DNA of 64,000 nucleotides from Sphingobacterium sp. UT-1RO-CII-1 (GCF_026711005.1 NZ_JAPPVJ010000001.1:682001-746000), one strand, 5' to 3'. Shown: positions 51,981-62,253, numbered from the stretch's first letter. Notes: generated by a model not told the origin, from the letters alone. Numbers and translations: made by a program.

Positions 51981-54113
51981 GTGAAAAAAGAAAAAAATAC
52001 ACTTTTACTACGTAGGTTTTTAATTGCAGCCGTAGTCATCTCCTTTGCTTACATAAGTATCATTTTCGTTTATCAGTTCTTAGAATATCAGAAAGTCAAA
52101 GAACAGCTAAACACGGCCTATGCTTCTGGCAAGACCAAATCATCCGCTCTGTATAAACTTTTTTCTATATACGGAGAGGCTGAAAATCAATTTCGATTGT
52201 ATACTATTGATTTTGACAAAAAAAATTACATCGACTATAAATCTAAAATTGATACCATAAAGTATTTTATCGATTCAATTTCAGCCCTACCTATAGAAAA
52301 CAACCCCATGGGAAGCGGTATTTCTGCGCTAGAGGAACGAGACAACTTGGCAGGGCAATATGTCGAACTGAAGAAAAGTATTGACAATTTGATTATGCTG
52401 GCAGAAGACTCTCTTGCTGTTTTCAAGCCAGAGTCGATAAGCCGAATAACAAAACCTCAATCGCCAGTTTCAGACTCCGTCATCAGTAAGATTTTAAGTG
52501 ACACCTCTTTTGTAAAGGTTAATACCGACACAGTGGTGCAAAAGAAACAAGGTTTGTTCAAACGTATTTTTAATGCTAAAAATGATACACTTGTATCAAG
52601 TAATACTACAGAGGTACTAAATAGTAACCAGCTTGACGTAATACAAAAAAGTATAGAGTCTATTATCATACAAAACGAACGTACCTATATACGCACTGTC
52701 AACAACCTAAGGAACCACTTCAAAGGCTTGCAACAAAAAGAACGGGCTTTGCTGCAATCAAACTACCGCTTATTGCACGACTTACGCGCAGGTATAGACA
52801 ACCTGATGGAGCTCGAACGGGCACGTATTGGTGAAGCAGAAGCCGCTGACTTAAACCTGCATAAAGAAAACGCTAAAAAATTTGGAGACCAGTTAATTAT
52901 AGCACTATGTATTATGCTGTTGATGCTCCTTTTTTTACTTTATTACCAGCGTAACGCAGAATCATACGAAAGTCGCTTAAAAGAAGAAAAAGAATATGCA
53001 GCCCGTGTGGCGGAAGAGAAAACCAGCATATTGGCAAATATAAGTCACGAGGTTCGTTCGCCAATACAATCGTTGATGGGAGTAATTGATATCTTAAAAA
53101 AGAATGACAGTCAAAACGCTATAAACAAAGAGTACCTAGACTCTGTTGCGCATGAAATAACATTGATCAATAACTCTGTTACTGATATCTTAAACTTAAG
53201 CAAACTGGAAGCCGGCGCACTGGACATCAAATATGAAGATTTTGCGATACAACGGATATTGCTAGAAGTGTTCAGCCTCCATGTATATCAGGCACAAAAG
53301 AAGAAGTTACAATTCAAACATAACATAAAAATTGACCCTAAACTGTATATTCATAGTAGCCCCTTTCGCATAAAACAGATTGTATCAAATTTGATCAGTA
53401 ATGCTATTAAATATACTGACAATGGAGAAGTTTTACTGACTGCGGAAATAACAAGCATAAATGGACAAGACAATTTGCTGATTTCGGTAAGCGATACCGG
53501 GAAAGGTATTTCGAACGAAGACCAAAAATATATTTTTCGCCAATATTATATGACAGACAATAAACCAAAGGTGGGTAGTTTTGGACTTGGTTTATATATC
53601 TCTAAACTTTTAGCTGAACAACTTAATGGCACAATAAGTTTAAAAAGCAGCGTGAACAAGGGTTCCACTTTTACCTTGAAAACACCAATAATAGAGAAGG
53701 CGGTAAAAGAAGATCTTGTTATCAACTATACGACTGCAGACCTACCAAAAGAATTGAATATGGTGCTTATAGATGATAATCAGATTAATATCCTCTATTT
53801 GAAACATTATTTTAAAGATCACCCCGGAGTGCGCACATTTAACAATGGAACAGAAGCGTTGGCATACATTAAGACCAACCCCGTAGATGTGGTCATTACG
53901 GATTTATTGATGCCGGATATTAATGGATGGGAGATTCTCCAACAAATAAGAGAAGACAAAAAGCACAAGGAAATACAGGTGTTTGTTTTTACAGCAGAAA
54001 CTATGTTACTGGACAATAAAGGCGAACAGCAATATAAGTTTGATGCTGTACTAACCAAACCCCTAGACGAAAACGAGCTTGTTTCGCATATATTAGCCGG
54101 AACTAAAGCTTAA
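51981..54113 (+). CDS. Hybrid sensor histidine kinase/response regulator
   Basis: A GTG start at 51981. The 710-residue protein has a membrane helix (about 13-31), a long extracytoplasmic region (about 35-300) of helices, a second helix (about 303-321), a linker, a HisKA domain with His356 in NISHEVRSP, an HATPase domain with DTGKG (505-509) and FGLGLYI (534-540), and a receiver domain (about 592-705) with Asp598-Asp599 and the acceptor Asp641 in ITDLLMPDI. No DNA-binding output or Hpt domain is present, so it must pass phosphate to a separate protein. Confidence 0.88.
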   Translation: MKKEKNTLLLRRFLIAAVVISFAYISIIFVYQFLEYQKVKEQLNTAYASGKTKSSALYKLFSIYGEAENQFRLYTIDFDKKNYIDYKSKIDTIKYFIDSISALPIENNPMGSGISALEERDNLAGQYVELKKSIDNLIMLAEDSLAVFKPESISRITKPQSPVSDSVISKILSDTSFVKVNTDTVVQKKQGLFKRIFNAKNDTLVSSNTTEVLNSNQLDVIQKSIESIIIQNERTYIRTVNNLRNHFKGLQQKERALLQSNYRLLHDLRAGIDNLMELERARIGEAEAADLNLHKENAKKFGDQLIIALCIMLLMLLFLLYYQRNAESYESRLKEEKEYAARVAEEKTSILANISHEVRSPIQSLMGVIDILKKNDSQNAINKEYLDSVAHEITLINNSVTDILNLSKLEAGALDIKYEDFAIQRILLEVFSLHVYQAQKKKLQFKHNIKIDPKLYIHSSPFRIKQIVSNLISNAIKYTDNGEVLLTAEITSINGQDNLLISVSDTGKGISNEDQKYIFRQYYMTDNKPKVGSFGLGLYISKLLAEQLNGTISLKSSVNKGSTFTLKTPIIEKAVKEDLVINYTTADLPKELNMVLIDDNQINILYLKHYFKDHPGVRTFNNGTEALAYIKTNPVDVVITDLLMPDINGWEILQQIREDKKHKEIQVFVFTAETMLLDNKGEQQYKFDAVLTKPLDENELVSHILAGTKA

Positions 54114-54115
54114 TT

Positions 54116-54152
54116 AAAAACCCCTCTCTGTTTGATTAGATAGGGGTTTTTA
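54116..54152 (+). terminator. Terminator of the hybrid kinase gene
   Basis: AAAAACCCCT and AGGGGTTTTT pair (with a short inner extension), followed by TAAT; it is also close to the 3' end of the convergent exonuclease gene. Confidence 0.75.
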
Positions 54153-54178
54153 ATGATACAATCTTTTTTAGATTTTCT

Positions 54179-54946
54179 TTACAAATCGAGTTCTAACAAA
54201 ACTGGACAGTGATCGGAATGCAGAGCAGAGGGTAACATAGAGGCTCCTTTTATTTTGCCTTCTAAAGACTTCGACACCATATTATAGTCGATACGCCAGC
54301 CTAAGTTTTTGGCTCTTGCACCCGCTCTATAGCTCCACCAGCTGTAGTGATGCGGATCAGGGTTAAGTGCTCTAAAAGAATCTATATAGCCCGACTGTAT
54401 AAAATTCTCCATCCACTCCCGTTCTTCTGGTAAAAAACCAGAGCTTTTTGCATTTGTCTTGGGGTTGTGTATATCAATTGCACGGTGGCAGATATTAAAA
54501 TCGCCACTAACGACCAAATTGGGCTTTTCTTGTAAAAGCTTATCACTATACTCCTGAAAATCTGCTAAAAACCGGTATTTAAAGTCTTGCCTTACATCTC
54601 CGGTAGTACCAGATGGAAAATAAGCACTAATAACCGATATGTTATCAAAATCTGCACGGATCATCCTTCCTTCAAAATCATAATCTTCATGGCCGCAACC
54701 ATACTCTACATGCTTAGGCGTAATTTTTGTAAAAATAGCAGTCCCACTATATCCTTTTTTTTGTGCCGGATACCAATAGTGCTCGTATCCGAGCTCTTCC
54801 AATAAATGCAGTTCAGGCAATTGATCTGGCGTGGCTTTAATCTCCTGCAAACAAACAACATCGGGCGCTAATGCTGAAAGCCATAGCAACCAATCTTTTT
54901 TTAAAGCGGCACGTAGCCCATTGACATTATACGTAACGATTTTCAT
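54179..54946 (-). CDS. xth: Exodeoxyribonuclease III
   Basis: The 255-residue protein matches ExoIII/Xth: MKIVTYNVNGLRAALKKDWL, CLQEIKA, SGDFNICH, and HSDHCPV. It incises DNA at abasic sites and removes 3' blocks in base excision repair. It starts immediately after the stop of the peptidylprolyl isomerase gene (ATG at 54946, stop at 54947-54949), so it is co-transcribed with it and with the lipB-hflX group upstream. Confidence 0.93.
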   Translation of the reverse strand: MKIVTYNVNGLRAALKKDWLLWLSALAPDVVCLQEIKATPDQLPELHLLEELGYEHYWYPAQKKGYSGTAIFTKITPKHVEYGCGHEDYDFEGRMIRADFDNISVISAYFPSGTTGDVRQDFKYRFLADFQEYSDKLLQEKPNLVVSGDFNICHRAIDIHNPKTNAKSSGFLPEEREWMENFIQSGYIDSFRALNPDPHHYSWWSYRAGARAKNLGWRIDYNMVSKSLEGKIKGASMLPSALHSDHCPVLLELDL

Positions 54947-55714
54947 TTAATAGTACTTACTTGAAAACAGGTCAATAAATTTAGTGAACACCCCCTTTTT
55001 AGCCTTTAGGCCAGCAGCTTCACGCTCCAAGTTCAATGCTTCACGCCTTGTTAATAATGTCATAGACATTCTCACGTCTTCTATTGGCCGATCACGATCG
55101 TCTGTCTCTACAGCAGCGATAGCATCAATAAGTTGGTCTCCGACCATTAACTCGCCAAACACAGTGTAATTACCATCTAAATGTGGCACACCTCCAACAG
55201 TTTTATAGGCTTCACGCTGCTGATCGGAGAATTTCTTACCCCCCATTCTCATCTGCTCTAAAGAATCAAGCGAAGCATCTGTAAATACTTTTCCCTGAAC
55301 CAAATAAAACTGTGATGCTGATGATTTTTTCTCGGGGTTATTATCCCGCGCAGCGGCTAGTGTTCCTCGTTTATGAAAAAGTCCCTCCCGAATTTCGGCG
55401 TCAACTTTATAATCAGGCCCACCTGTGCCGAGCATTTGTCCGGCTACGGCATCTTTCGAGTTAGGGTCTCCACCTTGCACCATAAAGTGCTGAATCACGC
55501 GGTGAAAAAGTAAGCTATCGTAGTAGCTTTCTTTAACAAGTTTTACAAAGTTATCCCGGTGCAAAGGTGTCTCATTATATAGGCGTAAAAGGCCTTCGCC
55601 TTTATCCGTTTTAAGTTGCACATAATAATAAAGTGGCTTCTTTGCGGCCATTAATTCGCCTGTAACTAATAGACAAATAGCAATAAGGGTTACTTTTCTT
55701 AAAAATGACATCAT
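54947..55714 (-). CDS. Cyclophilin-type peptidylprolyl isomerase, exported
   Basis: The 255-residue protein has a signal peptide (about 1-23, ending VTGELMAA) and a cyclophilin domain with VKESYYDSLLFHRVIQHFMVQGGDPNSKD, SASQFYLVQG and LDGNYTVFGELMVGDQLIDAI. Residues about 220-255 form a basic tail. It assists folding of exported proteins. The start is the first of two adjacent ATG codons. It is followed without gap by the exonuclease gene and preceded by 2 bp from the 117-residue gene. Confidence 0.9.
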   Translation of the reverse strand: MMSFLRKVTLIAICLLVTGELMAAKKPLYYYVQLKTDKGEGLLRLYNETPLHRDNFVKLVKESYYDSLLFHRVIQHFMVQGGDPNSKDAVAGQMLGTGGPDYKVDAEIREGLFHKRGTLAAARDNNPEKKSSASQFYLVQGKVFTDASLDSLEQMRMGGKKFSDQQREAYKTVGGVPHLDGNYTVFGELMVGDQLIDAIAAVETDDRDRPIEDVRMSMTLLTRREALNLEREAAGLKAKKGVFTKFIDLFSSKYY

Positions 55715-55716
55715 AT

Positions 55717-56070
55717 TTATTCAGACAATGTATAGGTTGACTCAAAATAATCTACTATTAGGGATTTCATAATTAGCTCTTGCTCTAATAGCGTATAGTT
55801 AGGTATAGGCTTCACTAAATTCCAGTGTGGCCACCCCTCTTCATCCAGGCCGTCAAGTTCGTAAAAACCCATTGCACTAAATAATCTGCAATTGGCAATA
55901 TGCATTAATTCTTCTTTCTCGCGCTTGGAGAACTTTTGAGGTCCACGCCCCAATTCTTGTACACCGATTAAAAACAGCATAACTTTTATATCGGGCAGAT
56001 CCATATCAAACTCTTTCGATATGGTGCTTTGCAATACTGCCCATCGTTTATTTACTTCAGATGCTTTCAT
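55717..56070 (-). CDS. Conserved hypothetical protein (117 residues)
   Basis: The short soluble protein (MKASEVNKRWAVLQSTISKEFDMDLPDIKVMLFLIGVQELG...) matches the style of a conserved single-copy Bacteroidota protein of unknown role. Its middle (KFSKREKEELMHIANCRLFSAMGFYELDG) is likely helical, and its last third (VKPIPNYTLLEQELIMKSLIVDYF) too. It is translationally linked to the peptidylprolyl isomerase gene, 2 bp away, and 69 bp from lipB. No metal-binding or catalytic motif was found. Confidence 0.7.
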   Translation of the reverse strand: MKASEVNKRWAVLQSTISKEFDMDLPDIKVMLFLIGVQELGRGPQKFSKREKEELMHIANCRLFSAMGFYELDGLDEEGWPHWNLVKPIPNYTLLEQELIMKSLIVDYFESTYTLSE

Positions 56071-56139
56071 TTTTACATTTTACTGTTTTAGATTACTCAA
56101 AAAAGATCACAAAACAAGAGGGCTTAAGGAACAAATACT

Positions 56140-56862
56140 TTAATTCTTTATTTTTTGCGGAGCTGAGAATAACTCCATTTCAAATAAAGTAGCAATATGT
56201 TCTTTTAATCGCTGTTTGACATCTTCTATATTTAATTTGCGTCCAACTTCTACCTCTAGTGAAGTGACGTCTTTATCTTCTATACCACAAGGTACAATAT
56301 TGCCAAAATAGTTTAAATCGGTGTTTACATTAAATGCAAAACCGTGCATAGTTACCCACCGAGATGCCCGCACCCCCATTGCACATATCTTTCGCGCTTT
56401 TGGAGTATCTGCTTCTAACCAAACACCTGTAAAACCAGGATAACGACCTGCTATGATGCCATAGTCTGCGCAGGTCATAATAACAGCGTCTTCTAATTTA
56501 CGCAGATAGAGGTGGATATCAGTAAAAAAATTATCTAGATCCAATATAGGATACCCTACAACCTGACCTGGGCCATGATAAGTAATATCCCCTCCTCTAT
56601 TTATTTTATAGAAAGTAGCTTCTTTTTCCCGAAGCCCGATCTCGTCAAGAAGAAGATATTCTTCATGCCCGCTCTTACCCAAAGTATAGACATGAGGATG
56701 TTCTGTAAAAATGAGATGATTCGGTGTGGGCTCTTGCTGCTCCTGCGAGCGATTGCGCTGCTTAACTGCCAATGTTTCGCTAAATATCGCCTCCTGCTTA
56801 TCCCAGGCTTCCTGATAATCGACTAGGCCCCAATCAATGAATTGTACTTTCTTATTTTGCAT
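56140..56862 (-). CDS. lipB: Octanoyltransferase LipB
   Basis: The 240-residue protein has the LipB signature RGGDITYHGPGQVVGYPILDL, the lysine in ARKICAMG and the catalytic cysteine in VPCGI. It moves octanoyl groups from acyl carrier protein to lipoyl domains, the first step of lipoate biosynthesis. The length is typical. It lies between the hflX gene and the 117-residue gene on the same strand. Confidence 0.93.
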   Translation of the reverse strand: MQNKKVQFIDWGLVDYQEAWDKQEAIFSETLAVKQRNRSQEQQEPTPNHLIFTEHPHVYTLGKSGHEEYLLLDEIGLREKEATFYKINRGGDITYHGPGQVVGYPILDLDNFFTDIHLYLRKLEDAVIMTCADYGIIAGRYPGFTGVWLEADTPKARKICAMGVRASRWVTMHGFAFNVNTDLNYFGNIVPCGIEDKDVTSLEVEVGRKLNIEDVKQRLKEHIATLFEMELFSAPQKIKN

Positions 56863-56912
56863 TTAAATATCTCCTCCCACACGCATATATACGGCTCTAC
56901 ACCTTATCCTAT

Positions 56913-58103
56913 TTAGTAGAGCAGATTATTATAAGGATATCGCTCATTATGCAGCTTGACAACGATCTCGTATAGTTTATCTTTGAGCTCTTCAACATTA
57001 ATTTTATCTGTAGCTGAAATGAAAATGGCCGGATCAGAGTTTTTCGCCATCCACGAATTTTTGAAATCATCCAGAGTTACTTTCACCTCTTCTCCCTCTT
57101 CATTTTCTTCAACAGGAGGTTTATAAGCATCAATCTTATTAAACACCGTAATAATAGGCTTATCCAGAGAGTCAAGTTCCTTTAGAGTTTCATTAACGGC
57201 ATTGATATGATCCTCAAAGTTAGGATGTGATATATCAACCACATGTATAAGAACATCTGCTTCACGCACTTCGTCGAGCGTAGACTTAAAACACTCGACC
57301 AGATGATGTGGTAACTTGCGAATAAAACCAACCGTGTCAGACATCAAAAAAGGAAGATTATCGATAACCACTTTTCTAACGGTGGTGTCGAGTGTAGCAA
57401 ACAATTTGTTTTCAACAAAAACCTCTGATTTAGAAATCAAATTCATGATTGTTGATTTTCCTACGTTGGTGTACCCCACTAGAGATACTCGTATAAACTC
57501 GCCCCTATTTCTACGTTGTGTTTCGTTTTGCCTATCAATGGCTTTCAATCGTGCTTTTAACAAGGATATCTTATCCAAAATCATCCTTCTATCCGACTCT
57601 ATTTGTGTCTCTCCCGGGCCACGCATACCGATACCTCCGCGTTGACGCTCTAAGTGAGTCCACATTCGTGTCAAACGAGGCAATACATACTGTAATTGCG
57701 CAAGTTCGACCTGCGTTTTTGCCTGTGCTGTCTTAGCATGTTGCGCAAAAATGTCCAAGATTAAGTTAGATCGATCTAAAATTTTAACCTCAAGCTCTTT
57801 CTCAATATTTCTTAACTGAGAAGGAGTCAGCTCGTCATCAAAAACAACCATATCAATCTCTTCTGCAATAACATGTGCTTTGATTTCCTCCAGCTTACCA
57901 CTCCCGACAAATGTCGCACGATCCGGGGTAGCCAACTTCTGTGTATAAATAGCTTTGGTTTCTGCCCCTGCAGTTTCTACCAAAAACTGTAATTCTTCCA
58001 GATATTCACGTTCCTTCTCTTCTGTAGTGTGCTGTGTAATGACCCCAACTAAAAGAGCGGTTTCCTGCTTTAATGCTGTATCGTATATTTTTGGTATCGC
58101 CAT
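56913..58103 (-). CDS. hflX: Ribosome-associated GTPase HflX
   Basis: The 396-residue protein has the HflX N-terminal domain (about 15-190, ending in GPGETQIESDRR) and the GTPase domain: GYTNVGKST (G1), DTVGF (G3), NKID (G4) and SATDK (G5). An acidic insertion, EENEEGEEVK (about 325), is present in the GTPase domain. HflX rescues stalled or heat-damaged ribosomes. It is upstream of lipB by 50 bp on the same strand. Confidence 0.93.
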   Translation of the reverse strand: MAIPKIYDTALKQETALLVGVITQHTTEEKEREYLEELQFLVETAGAETKAIYTQKLATPDRATFVGSGKLEEIKAHVIAEEIDMVVFDDELTPSQLRNIEKELEVKILDRSNLILDIFAQHAKTAQAKTQVELAQLQYVLPRLTRMWTHLERQRGGIGMRGPGETQIESDRRMILDKISLLKARLKAIDRQNETQRRNRGEFIRVSLVGYTNVGKSTIMNLISKSEVFVENKLFATLDTTVRKVVIDNLPFLMSDTVGFIRKLPHHLVECFKSTLDEVREADVLIHVVDISHPNFEDHINAVNETLKELDSLDKPIITVFNKIDAYKPPVEENEEGEEVKVTLDDFKNSWMAKNSDPAIFISATDKINVEELKDKLYEIVVKLHNERYPYNNLLY

Positions 58104-58222
58104 CTATTGTTTTATTTTTTATGTATCTGCCTTTAAAAGCACAACAGGCATGCCATCTAAACCAGACTATGGTATAACATACAAAGATAATTTATTTTAA
58201 CGGATATGGGAAAAGCTTACCG

Positions 58223-59326
58223 CTAGAGATTGAACAGTTCTAACCGCAATAAAAGATAATGATCCAATGCAATCTGCGCCTCGACAAATTGGTTTTCGTC
58301 CATATAAATTTGCCCTAAACGATCGACGATAGCTAGCTGCAATAACTTATTATCTTCAGATTTTGCAAGCTTATCAGCATTTAAGAACTCTTGCTGCGCT
58401 ACTTTAAAATTTTGCTGCGCAAACTTTGAAAAAGCAAGCATGTATTCAATTTCTGCCAAATCTGCCGTCAAATTATTTTTAAGCGCTAAGTCTCGTGCTT
58501 GAATAAGAAACCATTGCGCTTCTGTGTGTTTATCCTGCAGGTGGTATATTTTAGCTAAAACCTCCCAGGCAGCAACCTTTCGTCCGTAAGCTTTGGCTCT
58601 ATTTAACATAGGAATAACCTTACGTATGATGGTATTCTCAGCTGTATTAAAGTCTTTACTTTCGGCTTGTATATGTGCTATTTTAGTCAAAGCAACAGCC
58701 TGATCGACAACATTTTTCTGCCGCAGAGTTTCTTGATAATAGGCTTGCTGAAATAACATAGCCTGCTCTACATCTCTTTTATACAAATAGATACTTGCCA
58801 AGTTGTTCTGTATTGCAGCGATATCAGACAGTTCATGAGTTTGTAAAGCTGCTTGCAATGCCGAATGTAACAATGTAAGCGCCCTGTCTACAGCCCCCTT
58901 TCTTAAGGCCTCCTCTGCAAAACTTTGCAACAGACCATAAACTGCGTAATGATTTTCCTCATCGACCTGTTGCTGTATACGCTGCTCCCATTGCTCATCA
59001 TTTTCGGGCTTAGGCAATAAAAAATATTGGATATGAGCTGTATTTGCTGTAAAGTTGAACCGCTCTGTAAGATGTTGTAATTCTAAAGCTCTAGTTATAC
59101 TGTCTCGAAAATGGGCCTTTTCACTATAGCGATCTACCAATATTTCTGCAAGAGTTCGCGGAGGAGGTAATATATAGACTTTTGGTCCAATGCCATCAAA
59201 TGTTTTATCGTATTTTTCAATTGCACGAATAGTATCTATACTTTCTTGTGCCCATGCAAACTTTGTCAGAGAAAAGAAGCCTACAAGAAGTAGGGCTATA
59301 TATTTTGTCAATTTACTATACTGCAT
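58223..59326 (-). CDS. Exported TPR-like protein
   Basis: The 367-residue protein has a signal peptide (about 1-26, ending FAWAQ) and an array of helical repeats (about 125-360) such as AAIQNNLASIYLYKRDVEQAMLFQQAYYQE, AVALTKIAHIQAESKDFNTAEN and LAIVDRLGQIYMDENQFVEAQIAL, which fit tetratricopeptide repeats. TPR proteins act as protein-binding scaffolds. No enzyme motif is visible. The gene is about 120 bp upstream of hflX and leftward, and may be its own unit. Confidence 0.75.
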   Translation of the reverse strand: MQYSKLTKYIALLLVGFFSLTKFAWAQESIDTIRAIEKYDKTFDGIGPKVYILPPPRTLAEILVDRYSEKAHFRDSITRALELQHLTERFNFTANTAHIQYFLLPKPENDEQWEQRIQQQVDEENHYAVYGLLQSFAEEALRKGAVDRALTLLHSALQAALQTHELSDIAAIQNNLASIYLYKRDVEQAMLFQQAYYQETLRQKNVVDQAVALTKIAHIQAESKDFNTAENTIIRKVIPMLNRAKAYGRKVAAWEVLAKIYHLQDKHTEAQWFLIQARDLALKNNLTADLAEIEYMLAFSKFAQQNFKVAQQEFLNADKLAKSEDNKLLQLAIVDRLGQIYMDENQFVEAQIALDHYLLLRLELFNL

Positions 59327-59705
59327 ATATTTTGTCTTTGTGGTGTTTTACATATCCAATCTACATTTTTCACTGCTGTTCTGAAACTATAGAAACACAG
59401 CAGTTCATTATTCTTTTTGGACAGATAAGACAGTCAAACTTACATAAATTCAGTTTTATGTACAATAATAATTACTTTACCCCCTTGATGTTACTATCTA
59501 ATGTGAAAGCTAAAATTGCTTTAGACACAGATTCTTTACACAACATTTAACGGCTTTATCTGTTATATATACAAGGTTTATTACCGAAAAAAGTAAATTA
59601 ATTCTAATTTTTCTCTGTAAGTATCCTTTTGTGCTTCGTTTTCAGTATTTTTAGCGCATCTTAAATTTTAATAATAAATTTAGCTTGAGAAAAAGAGAAT
59701 GATAA
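59327..59705. other. 379-bp divergent intergenic region
   Basis: No gene. Promoters for the TPR gene (left) and the protease gene (right) should lie here. I see no convincing promoter or palindrome. Confidence 0.5.
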
Positions 59706-61859
59706 ATGTATTTAAAAAATCTATCTTATATGTTTAAGAATTTTGTAATTGGTCTGGCATTAATTTCTATAGTTGCCTGTGGATCAAAACCCCGAGTAAA
59801 TTTAGAAGAGGGGACCTTGGAGCTTAAACCTTCTGCGCAACATGAAGTAATTGCCACAGAGGTTACGAATCTCCTTGAAAATTACAGCTATAAGAAGGTT
59901 CCGATGAATGACTCTGTGTCGGCTATTGTTTTTGACAATCTAGTGAAATCAATGGATCAAGGACGCAATTATTTGCTAGCGTCTGACCTGGAGGATTTCC
60001 AGCAATTTCGTAAAACCATCAGTCAAGATTTTAAGAAAGGCGATCTATCTGCCCCGTTTTACATGTTTAATATATATTCTAAGCGGTATTTAGAATGTTT
60101 AGAATATGCCCTCAGTCAAGTAGATGTAGAACATAATTTTGATGTAGATGAAAAGTATGCGGCATACCGCGAGAAGCTTCCTTATTTTAAAAATGACGAC
60201 GAACTGAAAGATCAATGGCGCAAACGCGTTAAATATGATTTATTAAATTTACGTCTAGCTTCAACAGACAAAGATTCTGTAGAAACAAACACTGAAAAAA
60301 ATAAAGAAAATCTACGTAAAAGGTATAAAAATTTGATATCACAGGCTAAAAAGACGAATTCAAACGATGCTTTTCAGCTCATTATAACAGCACTAACAGA
60401 CGCTGTAGATCCACATACTACATATTACAACCCGTCCTTTGCTCAAGCATTTAACGAAGGCATGTCCAACACGTTAGAAGGCATAGGTGCGCGACTGCAA
60501 ATGGACAATGAAATGCTGACCGTTAAAGAGGTTATCGCAGGAGGACCTGCTTTTAAAGATAAAAGTATAAATGTAGAAGACAAGATTATAGGGGTGGCGC
60601 AAGGTACAGACGGTGAGTTTGAAGATATAGTGGGCTGGCGAATCGATGTTGCTGTAGCGAAGATAAAAGGTCCGCAAGGCACTGTTGTGCGTTTGAAAGT
60701 GATTCCCGCTGGCCAGGAACTGACCGCTCAGCCTAAAATTATAGAGTTAAAACGCGAGAAAATTGTCATCTCCGAGGAATCTGCCAAAAAAGAAGTTAAG
60801 CAGATAAAAGGCGAGGATGGTAAAATGTATAAAGTAGGATTAATAAAACTTCCTAAATTTTATATTGACTTTGAAGCCTACCGTAAGCGGGACCCTAACT
60901 ACAAAAGCACAACCAGAGACGTGCGCCTAATACTGGATAGCTTACGCCAAGAGAATGTAGATGCAGTGGTTTTAGATTTACGCAATAACGGAGGAGGCTC
61001 CCTACAGGAGGCTATTGAACTTACAGGTTTGTTTATAGATAAAGGCCCTGTGGTACAAGTTCGTGACGTACGAAACCGCGTAGAGGTGGATAGCGACCAA
61101 GAGGCCGGCGTATCTTGGGATGGCCCATTCGGTGTATTAATCAACCGATTCTCGGCTTCCGCATCGGAAATTTTTGCCGGAGCTATACAAGACTATGGAC
61201 GTGGATTAGTCCTAGGATCACAATCATTCGGTAAAGGAACTGTTCAATCAGCTATTGATATGTCTCGCTTTATAAGTGCGACAAACAAACTTTTATTGAA
61301 AGCTAAAGGAGAAAATAAAGACCCAGACACACCTAACGGAGCGCCTGAATTTGGACAGATAAATATTACGATGGGTAAATTTTATCGCGTGACAGGTAGC
61401 AGCACCCAACATAAAGGTGTAGAACCTGATATTGTTTTCCCTACGCAATATAGCGCAGAAAAGTTTGGAGAAAGTTCTGAACCTTCAGCTTTACCTTGGG
61501 ATCAAATAAAACCCACGACCTTTACTAAGGTAGCAGATATGAGCAACATCACGGCTGACCTACAAAAGATACATGCTGCACGGATGGACAAATCGCCAGA
61601 GTTTGCTTATTTATTGGAAGATATCGAAGAGTTTAAAAAGTTTGATACCGTACAAAAAATATCTCTTAAACAATCAGAATTACAAAAAGAGCGTGAAGAG
61701 AATAAAAAGAAAAACAGAGCACGCGTGAATAAAGGCTTAGAGCTACGGGGCTTACCGCTTTGGAAAGAAGGAGAGCCACAACCTAAAACGGACTTTGACT
61801 TTATTTTAGATGAAAGCCTACAGGTAATGGCAGATTATATTCAACGCACAAAACAATAA
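59706..61859 (+). CDS. prc: C-terminal processing protease (Prc/Tsp-like) lipoprotein
   Basis: The 717-residue protein has a lipobox ending at Cys25 (SIVACG; ATG at 59706 or 59730 both usable), a long helical N-terminal part (about 30-235), a PDZ domain (about 240-330; GARLQMDNEMLTVKEVIAGGPA) and the S41 peptidase domain with Ser485, Asp496 and Lys510 (SASASE ... FGKGT), the spacing seen in Prc. A helical C-terminal region (about 590-717) follows. It degrades or trims exported proteins. It is a single-gene unit. Confidence 0.92.
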   Translation: MYLKNLSYMFKNFVIGLALISIVACGSKPRVNLEEGTLELKPSAQHEVIATEVTNLLENYSYKKVPMNDSVSAIVFDNLVKSMDQGRNYLLASDLEDFQQFRKTISQDFKKGDLSAPFYMFNIYSKRYLECLEYALSQVDVEHNFDVDEKYAAYREKLPYFKNDDELKDQWRKRVKYDLLNLRLASTDKDSVETNTEKNKENLRKRYKNLISQAKKTNSNDAFQLIITALTDAVDPHTTYYNPSFAQAFNEGMSNTLEGIGARLQMDNEMLTVKEVIAGGPAFKDKSINVEDKIIGVAQGTDGEFEDIVGWRIDVAVAKIKGPQGTVVRLKVIPAGQELTAQPKIIELKREKIVISEESAKKEVKQIKGEDGKMYKVGLIKLPKFYIDFEAYRKRDPNYKSTTRDVRLILDSLRQENVDAVVLDLRNNGGGSLQEAIELTGLFIDKGPVVQVRDVRNRVEVDSDQEAGVSWDGPFGVLINRFSASASEIFAGAIQDYGRGLVLGSQSFGKGTVQSAIDMSRFISATNKLLLKAKGENKDPDTPNGAPEFGQINITMGKFYRVTGSSTQHKGVEPDIVFPTQYSAEKFGESSEPSALPWDQIKPTTFTKVADMSNITADLQKIHAARMDKSPEFAYLLEDIEEFKKFDTVQKISLKQSELQKEREENKKKNRARVNKGLELRGLPLWKEGEPQPKTDFDFILDESLQVMADYIQRTKQ

Positions 61860-61889
61860 GCAAAACATAGATAAATATTTTCAAATCAT

Positions 61890-61930
61890 AAAAGGTCGAA
61901 TAAATCTTATAATTTATTCGACCTTTTTTA
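61890..61930 (+). terminator. Terminator of the protease gene
   Basis: AAAAGGTCGAATAAAT (61890-61905) pairs with ATTTATTCGACCTTTT, 16 bp, followed by TTTA. Confidence 0.8.
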
Positions 61931-62144
61931 TACGGACATTTCTACCACAACCTAAAGCTTTTTCTTTGCCAATAGGCTACTTTTAAACTACCCTATATTC
62001 CGACTTATTAATACCTAAAAACATAATCACGATAAGGTAAAACGTATTCTGAGGCAGTAATGAAAACTTACAGTGATTTAGAAAGGCAAAAAGAAATTAA
62101 CGTAAAATAAAAGACAGATTGTACGTTTAAAACAAAGGTTTGAT

Positions 62145-62186
62145 AAAAAAGAAAGGTTTTCAAACGGGGAGAATGAAAACCTTTGC
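62145..62186 (-). terminator. Terminator of the cytochrome gene
   Basis: AAAGGTTTTC (62152-62161) pairs with GAAAACCTTT (62175-62184), 10 bp; read leftward the stem runs into CTTTTTTAT. It lies about 70 bp past the stop. Confidence 0.7.
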
Positions 62187-62253
62187 TAACCAATTATAAA
62201 CCTAAATTATGATACCACAAATATACGTGTAATTTCTACACTAAGCAAGCTTT

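Larger units (their letters stand above)
61860..62253. other. 394-bp region with two terminators
   Basis: No gene between the convergent protease and cytochrome genes. It contains a terminator near each end (61890-61930 and 62145-62186) and about 210 bp between them with nothing recognisable. Confidence 0.6.
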
